From: Bacillota bacterium
GTDB lineage: Bacteria; Bacillota; Clostridia; Oscillospirales; Ruminococcaceae
Reading direction: 5' to 3'
DNA length: 9,159 bases
NCBI GenBank assembly: GCA_023429685.1
Contig: JAEZDF010000098.1
Location: forward strand, 1 to 9,159
This document shows positions 5,956 through 9,159 of the stretch, piece by piece. The translations under genes were made by a program, and so were the position numbers. Position 1 is the stretch's first letter, and each line of letters opens with the position of its first letter. The notes beneath the pieces are model-generated. The model had not been told where the DNA came from. It made no database searches and saw only the letters and a program-made list of their open reading frames with translations.

Positions 5956-5974
5956 AATGCCAACCATCAGGTTG
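5956..5974 (-). repeat. 19-base GTTGGCATT repeat, copy 5
   Basis: On the minus strand CAACCTGATGGTTGGCATT, folding as CCAACC-ATCA-GGTTGG over 5960-5975. It lies 11 bases beyond the TraX-like stop codon. The loop differs from copy 4 in both length and sequence while both arms are identical. Confidence 0.8.
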
Positions 5975-5985
5975 GTGATGCGATT

Positions 5986-6732
5986 TCATTCCAACAAAAA
6001 CATCCGATACCCGACCCCCAGCAGCAGCAGGTGGGCGGGGTAGGCGATGTAAAACAGCCAGCGCGCCTGTTTGCCGAGCGTCCCTGCCCATTCACCGCCG
6101 CGCCTGCCATTGTACAGCAGTAGCAGGGGAATCACGCAAAACACGCCAAGTGCCGAGAACACCGTCACCAGCTGACTTGGCTGGGAGAGTACCACAAACA
6201 GCCGCATCAACAGGTATCCGCCCGCGACCCATGCAAACGCCCTGTACTGCGCCTTTTTGTCGCCGCGGTAGATGCCAAACACAAATACAAACAGCACGCC
6301 GAATATCGACCAATCCATAAAGGATGATAGTAGCATCAGTCCGCACACGGCGGCGCGGCGCAGCGAGTCGTTTTGTATGGTGTTCCACGCCCGCAGTGCA
6401 AGCAACCCACACAGTAGGGTAAACAGCATATTCAGCCCCGGCGGGGGGAACAATACCGCGCCCTTGTCAATCACGAGCTGATACGGTATCTGCGATACCA
6501 CCGCAAAGCCAAGCAGCCGCAACGCATAACGCTGAAAATTTCTCGTGTAAAAATACCCCTCGGCAATAAAATAGCACATAATGGGCGCCGTCAGCCTGCC
6601 AATAAAGTGCAACACCACCCCCAGTGGGGATGCGGCATCGGTCAGCAGGTACGCCGCGTGGTCGATTACCATTGCGGTTACGGCAATCGTCTTTAACGCA
6701 TAACCGCTTAGGGAGGGCTTGTTTAAGGTCAT
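5986..6732 (-). CDS. TraX-family integral membrane protein (putative acetyltransferase)
   Basis: A 248-residue protein with about seven hydrophobic segments. It fits the TraX family, named for the F-plasmid protein needed for N-acetylation of F-pilin. Typical features are LKTIAVTAMVIDHAAY (13-28, Asp24-His25), FIGRLTAPIMCYFIAEGYFY (43-62, Arg46 and Glu58), TRNFQRYALRLL (63-74), LNMLFTLLCGLL (100-111) and FYIAYPAHLLLLG (227-239, His234). Chromosomal homologues are common in Bacillota but have no known substrate; there is no pilin gene here. Acylation of a membrane or surface molecule is only an inference. The ATG lies 12 bases after the dnaN stop, with AGGAAG overlapping that stop, so it is almost surely co-transcribed with dnaN. 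This position is unusual for TraX. Confidence 0.87.
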   Translation of the reverse strand: MTLNKPSLSGYALKTIAVTAMVIDHAAYLLTDAASPLGVVLHFIGRLTAPIMCYFIAEGYFYTRNFQRYALRLLGFAVVSQIPYQLVIDKGAVLFPPPGLNMLFTLLCGLLALRAWNTIQNDSLRRAAVCGLMLLSSFMDWSIFGVLFVFVFGIYRGDKKAQYRAFAWVAGGYLLMRLFVVLSQPSQLVTVFSALGVFCVIPLLLLYNGRRGGEWAGTLGKQARWLFYIAYPAHLLLLGVGYRMFLLE

Positions 6733-6744
6733 ATCGTTTGCTTC

Positions 6745-7854
6745 CTAATTCTCAGAGCTGCGGATGCGCACGGGCAACACAAGGAACAAAAACCCGTCGC
6801 CCTCCGGGGGTAAAATCTTCATGGGAGAGAGCGGACCATTCATTTCCAGGTACACCTCGTCGGTGTCGCATGCCTTTAGGGCATCGAGCAAAAACTTATT
6901 GTTAAAGCCTATCTCCACCTTGTTGCCCTCGTTTTGGCAGCTCACCTCGTCGTATGCGCGCCCGATGGCGGTTTGGCAGGATATCTTGACCATCTCCTGC
7001 TCGAATGAGCAGCGGATTGGGCTTTTTAAGCGGTCGGTAATCAGCAGCGAAGCGCGCTCTACACAGCCGCCTAGACTGCGCACGCCGATGCGCACACGAG
7101 TGGTGTGCCCGTCGGGGATGGCGTTTTGATAATCGAGAAACTCGCCCTCAAGCAGGCGGGATATCACATGATAGCCGTTTACATCAATCACGATGTGCTT
7201 CTTGCCCACATACAGCGTAACGGGCTTATCCTCGTCGCCGATGAGCTTTGCCACCTCGGATAGGGTTTTGGCGGGTACAATAAACCGCATCTCGGTGCTG
7301 GTATCGAGCCGCTCTCTGCGCATGGCAAGGCGAAAGCCGTCTACCGATACAATGGTAATCTGCCGGTCGGCAATCTCAAACAACGAGCCGGTCTGTACCG
7401 GGCGGGTATCGGTCACCGCTACTGAGAAGATGGTTTGGGCAATCATGCTTTTGAGCGTGACTGCACCAATGGACACCTCGTCGCTGTCGCTGAGCTGGGG
7501 CAGCTCGGGGTATTCCTCGGCGTTCATGCCCACAATGTCAAACTGTGTTGCGCCGCCGGTGATGACGGTGGCATTCTTTTCGCCGCATGAGATCTGTACG
7601 CGCTCGCTTGGCATACGCCGCACCATGTCGAGCAGCAGCCTTGCTGAGATGATAACAGCACCCTCTTGTTTGACATCCGCCTCAATCTCGGTGCTGATGC
7701 CAAGCTCTAGGTCGTATGCGGTCAGCTTTAGCCCTGTGCTGCTCGCCCGAAGCAGGATGCCCTCGAGTGCCTCGATGGTGGTTTTTGCTGCCACTGCACG
7801 CGACACGTTGTTGATAGCCTCGCTTAGTTGCGCCTTGTTGCAGTTTATAATCAT
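6745..7854 (-). CDS. dnaN: DNA polymerase III beta subunit (sliding clamp)
   Basis: DnaN forms the ring dimer that tethers polymerase III and repair proteins to DNA. The 369-residue product has three clamp domains: an N-terminal domain starting MIINCNKAQLSEAINNVSRA, the middle domain around LKSMIAQTIFSVAVTDTRPV (134-153) and VSVDGFRLAMRR (169-180), and the C-terminal domain ending FLFLVLPVRIRSSEN, the usual LPVR close. The start at 7854 is chosen over the longer frame to 7977 because AGGAGA lies about 10 bases upstream, the clamp fold begins at residue 1, and the 41 upstream residues have no similarity to DnaN and cover the leader. It follows oriC and leads a tight unit with the TraX-like gene. 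Confidence 0.97.
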   Translation of the reverse strand: MIINCNKAQLSEAINNVSRAVAAKTTIEALEGILLRASSTGLKLTAYDLELGISTEIEADVKQEGAVIISARLLLDMVRRMPSERVQISCGEKNATVITGGATQFDIVGMNAEEYPELPQLSDSDEVSIGAVTLKSMIAQTIFSVAVTDTRPVQTGSLFEIADRQITIVSVDGFRLAMRRERLDTSTEMRFIVPAKTLSEVAKLIGDEDKPVTLYVGKKHIVIDVNGYHVISRLLEGEFLDYQNAIPDGHTTRVRIGVRSLGGCVERASLLITDRLKSPIRCSFEQEMVKISCQTAIGRAYDEVSCQNEGNKVEIGFNNKFLLDALKACDTDEVYLEMNGPLSPMKILPPEGDGFLFLVLPVRIRSSEN

Positions 7855-8023
7855 ATCCTTCACTCTCCTGTCTGTTTGCGTGTGAACCGGGTAAAGGGGA
7901 TAGGGGTCGTTTTGATTTGTGTCTTGCTGATGAACTACCGCGTTACTCGCTCTTGGTTTTCCGCTACGGTAAGGCATAACTCGGTGCGCGAAGAAAAAAG
8001 CACTCGTTTTTTTTGTATGTCGG

Positions 8024-8042
8024 TATATATAATATATAAAAA
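8024..8042. other. A/T-only tract, candidate DNA unwinding element
   Basis: Nineteen consecutive A/T bases in a window that is clearly GC-rich, mostly alternating TA, directly beside the trios on the side away from the DnaA boxes. This is where melting would extend after trio engagement. Confidence 0.75.
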
Positions 8043-8044
8043 GA

Positions 8045-8059
8045 TAGTAGTAGTAGTAG
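8045..8059 (+). promoter_or_regulatory. Five tandem DnaA-trios
   Basis: TAG repeated five times on the plus strand, which is 3'-GAT-5' repeated when read from the GC-rich side. This matches the published trio consensus 3'-(G/A)A(T/A)-5' on which DnaA forms a filament on single-stranded DNA. It is flanked by GGGGCGG on the box side and by the A/T tract on the other. The next triplet (AGA) breaks the pattern. Confidence 0.8.
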
Positions 8060-8071
8060 GGGCGGTTAGTT

Positions 8072-8080
8072 TGTTGACAG
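8072..8080 (-). promoter_or_regulatory. Box-like site next to the trios
   Basis: CTGTCAACA on the minus strand, matching TTATCCACA at 6 of 9 positions and TTTTCAACA at 7 of 9. Its orientation and distance (12 bases from the trios across the GC-rich spacer) fit the anchoring box of an unwinding element. On the other strand GTAGCCACA (8080-8088) matches 7 of 9 of the standard box and is an alternative. Confidence 0.5.
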
Positions 8081-8135
8081 TAGCCACAAACCGCGCCAGT
8101 ATCACAAAAACGGGGCGAAGGTTTTTAGGTTTGCG

Positions 8136-8145
8136 TTGTGCACAA
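8136..8145. promoter_or_regulatory. Palindrome TTGTGCACAA, possible back-to-back weak DnaA boxes
   Basis: A perfect 10-base palindrome. Each strand matches 7 of 9 positions of the DnaA box (TTGTGCACA against TTATCCACA). It could instead be the operator of another dimeric regulator. Confidence 0.35.
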
Positions 8146-8185
8146 AAAGTGCAAAGGTTAAAACATTTTTTCTTTTTACGCACGC

Positions 8186-8218
8186 TGTTGAAAACTCTGT
8201 AGAAAATGTTGAAAACTC
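8186..8218 (-). promoter_or_regulatory. Cluster of three degenerate DnaA boxes in a direct repeat
   Basis: TGTTGAAAA (8186-8194), TGTAGAAAA (8198-8206) and TGTTGAAAA (8207-8215) on the plus strand, i.e. three TTTTCNACA sites on the minus strand, each two bases from the standard box. The first and third lie in an exact 12-base direct repeat TGTTGAAAACTC with a 21-base period, two helical turns, so both would face the same side of the DNA. Confidence 0.65.
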
Positions 8219-8269
8219 GTGAAGAAGCACCTGTTTTATGTAAACAGAAGAAACCAAAAGGGAAAAAGC

Positions 8270-8278
8270 TGTGGAAAT
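8270..8278 (-). promoter_or_regulatory. Degenerate DnaA box
   Basis: TGTGGAAAT on the plus strand (ATTTCCACA on the minus), matching the standard box at 7 of 9 positions and keeping the CCACA end. Confidence 0.6.
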
Positions 8279-8292
8279 AGTGGAATCAAAGA

Positions 8293-8301
8293 TGTGAAAA
8301 A
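8293..8301 (-). promoter_or_regulatory. Degenerate DnaA box close to the dnaA stop
   Basis: TGTGAAAAA on the plus strand (TTTTTCACA on the minus), 7 of 9 to the standard box. Same orientation as the other sites in the cluster. Confidence 0.45.
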
Positions 8302-8332
8302 CTGCCCGCGTTTTCCCCCGCGTGACGGTTTT

Positions 8333-9159
8333 TTAGTTATCGCGGATGTTTTTTAGGATGTCCTCTACCGTTTCGCGGTAGCGGCGGTCCTTTGCCATGC
8401 GGTCCTCCACCTGACCGATGGCGTATACGATGGTGGAATGGTCGCGCCCGCCGAACTCCTCGCCGATGGCGGACATGGACATCTGCGTAATCTCGCGCAC
8501 GATGTATGCCGACACCTGACGTGCCTGCGAGATGCCCGCGGAACGCTTTTTGGAGCGGATATCCACCGGCTGGATGCCGTAGGTCTTTGCCACCTCGCCG
8601 ATGATGCGTTCCACCGTGTAGGGAACGGGCTGGTTGTCGTTTAGGATGTCGCGGATGGCGTTCTGCGCGATGGAAAGGGACGGTGCGGTGCCCGCAAGCA
8701 GCTTGTACGCCTTGAGCTTCTTCACGGCGCCCTCTAACTGACGGATGTTGTTCTTTAGGCGGTTTGCAATGTACTCCGAAACCTCGTCGGGGATATCAAA
8801 GTTTAACAGCTCCGCCTTGCGGCGTATAATCGCGATGCGCGTCTCAAAGTCGGGTGCCTGAATATCGGCGAGCAGTCCGCTTTCAAAGCGGGTGCGCAGG
8901 CGATCCTCTAGGGTCTTAATCTCTTTTGGGGGGCGGTCACTGGTCAGCACAATCTGCTTACCCGCGCTGTACAGCGAGTTAAAGGTGTGAAAGAACTCCT
9001 CCTGCGTGCTCTCCTTGCCGCCGATGAACTGGATGTCATCCACGAGCAGGATGTCCGCGGTGCGGTACTTCGAGTGGAACTCGGTGGTCGTTTTGTTTTG
9101 GATGGCGGCAATCAGCTCGTTGGTGAACTCCTCACCCTTTACGTAGATGATGCACATGT
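8333..9159 (-). CDS. dnaA: Chromosomal replication initiator DnaA, C-terminal part (runs off right edge)
   Basis: DnaA binds the boxes of oriC and melts it as an ATP-dependent filament. The last 275 or so codons are present; domains I-II and the Walker A part of domain III lie outside. The first Met in this frame is internal, since homology to other DnaA proteins continues through it. Visible in the fragment are Walker B ILLVDDIQF (36-44), sensor 1 IVLTSDRPPKE (69-79), the arginine-finger region EDRLRTRFE (84-92), sensor 2 NNIRQLEGAV (136-145), and domain IV with RSKKRSAGISQARQVSAYIV (201-220) and the box-recognition motif GRDHSTI (237-243). The stop TAA lies at 8335-8333. The gene points toward oriC, the usual arrangement, and no clear terminator follows. 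Confidence 0.98.
   Translation of the reverse strand, partial: MCIIYVKGEEFTNELIAAIQNKTTTEFHSKYRTADILLVDDIQFIGGKESTQEEFFHTFNSLYSAGKQIVLTSDRPPKEIKTLEDRLRTRFESGLLADIQAPDFETRIAIIRRKAELLNFDIPDEVSEYIANRLKNNIRQLEGAVKKLKAYKLLAGTAPSLSIAQNAIRDILNDNQPVPYTVERIIGEVAKTYGIQPVDIRSKKRSAGISQARQVSAYIVREITQMSMSAIGEEFGGRDHSTIVYAIGQVEDRMAKDRRYRETVEDILKNIRDN

Larger units (their letters stand above)
5821..5985. other. Non-coding gap between the TraX-like gene and yaaA
   Basis: It holds the fifth 19-base unit close to the TraX-like stop and a 26-base GGACGG module, plus the yaaA Shine-Dalgarno. Seen on the minus strand, the two modules come first and about 65 bases of plain A/T-richer sequence follow before yaaA, where a promoter could lie; none is clear enough to call. 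Confidence 0.55.
7855..8332. other. oriC: Replication origin (oriC) between dnaA and dnaN
   Basis: This 478-base gap carries no gene: the open frames across it are low-complexity. On the minus strand it reads, from dnaA: degenerate DnaA boxes (8186-8301), a palindrome (8136-8145), a further box-like site (8072-8080), a GC-rich spacer (8059-8065), five DnaA-trios (8045-8059), an A/T-only tract (8024-8042) and the dnaN leader. This arrangement between dnaA and dnaN is that of the B. subtilis unwinding region. No clear sigma-A promoter for dnaN was found. A second box cluster upstream of dnaA, if present, is outside the window. Confidence 0.88.

Noticed and set aside
5821..5967. 49-residue N-terminal extension of the S4-domain protein
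   Set aside because: It covers the repeat-bearing gap; the ATG at 5820 has a good Shine-Dalgarno and gives the normal family length.
7855..7977. 41-residue N-terminal extension of DnaN
   Set aside because: It has no clamp similarity; the start at 7854 has an AGGAGA site and the fold starts there.
8023..8040. TATATT-like -10 element for a dnaN promoter in the A/T tract
   Set aside because: No TTGACA-like -35 at 16-18 bases; the sequence is better explained as the unwinding tract.
7828..8202. Open frames on both strands across the dnaA-dnaN gap (including a Lys-rich 82-residue frame)
   Set aside because: They cross the origin elements, are of low complexity and have no family resemblance.
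8304..8335. CGCG-containing inverted sequence beside the dnaA stop as a terminator
   Set aside because: Only a four-base self-complementary stem can form with a long loop, and the T-run is on the wrong side for dnaA transcription.

Overview
The window holds the replication-origin gene cluster of a bacterium, most likely a moderately GC-rich Bacillota of class Clostridia (Oscillospirales/Ruminococcaceae-like). This placement is inferred from the gene order dnaA-dnaN-yaaA(S4)-recF-remB-gyrB-gyrA, a 641-residue GyrB of Gram-positive type, the style of the protein sequences and the intergenic repeat style. No database search was possible. Every gene lies on the minus strand, so transcription runs from high to low coordinates: dnaA enters at the right edge (3' part only) and gyrA leaves at the left edge (first 115 codons only).

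Right part (about 6745-9159): the 3' end of dnaA, then a 478-base gap with origin signals, then dnaN. Read on the minus strand, the gap has a cluster of degenerate DnaA boxes of type TTTTCNACA, a further box-like site, a GC-rich spacer, five tandem DnaA-trio triplets and a 19-base A/T-only tract. This is the order of the basal unwinding element described for Bacillus subtilis oriC.

Middle (about 3387-6745): dnaN is closely followed by a TraX-family membrane protein gene. A repeat-bearing gap comes next, then a small S4-domain RNA-binding protein and recF (3 bases apart), a second repeat-bearing gap, remB (DUF370) and a GNAT acetyltransferase.

Left part (1-3387): gyrB with a TTG start, a two-helix membrane protein that looks YcxB-like, a 381-base gap rich in repeats, and the start of gyrA.

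The core genes work together at initiation and early replication. DnaA opens oriC, DnaN clamps polymerase, RecF loads RecA at gaps, and gyrase removes supercoils. Three genes not in the B. subtilis arrangement (TraX-like, GNAT, YcxB-like) sit at three junctions of this conserved block. Three of the intergenic gaps carry one family of short modular hairpin repeats, including five copies of a 19-base unit ending in GTTGGCATT. These repeats and the compact oriC layout are the most noteworthy non-coding signals. I found no RNA genes, insertion sequences, CRISPR arrays or convincing terminators.
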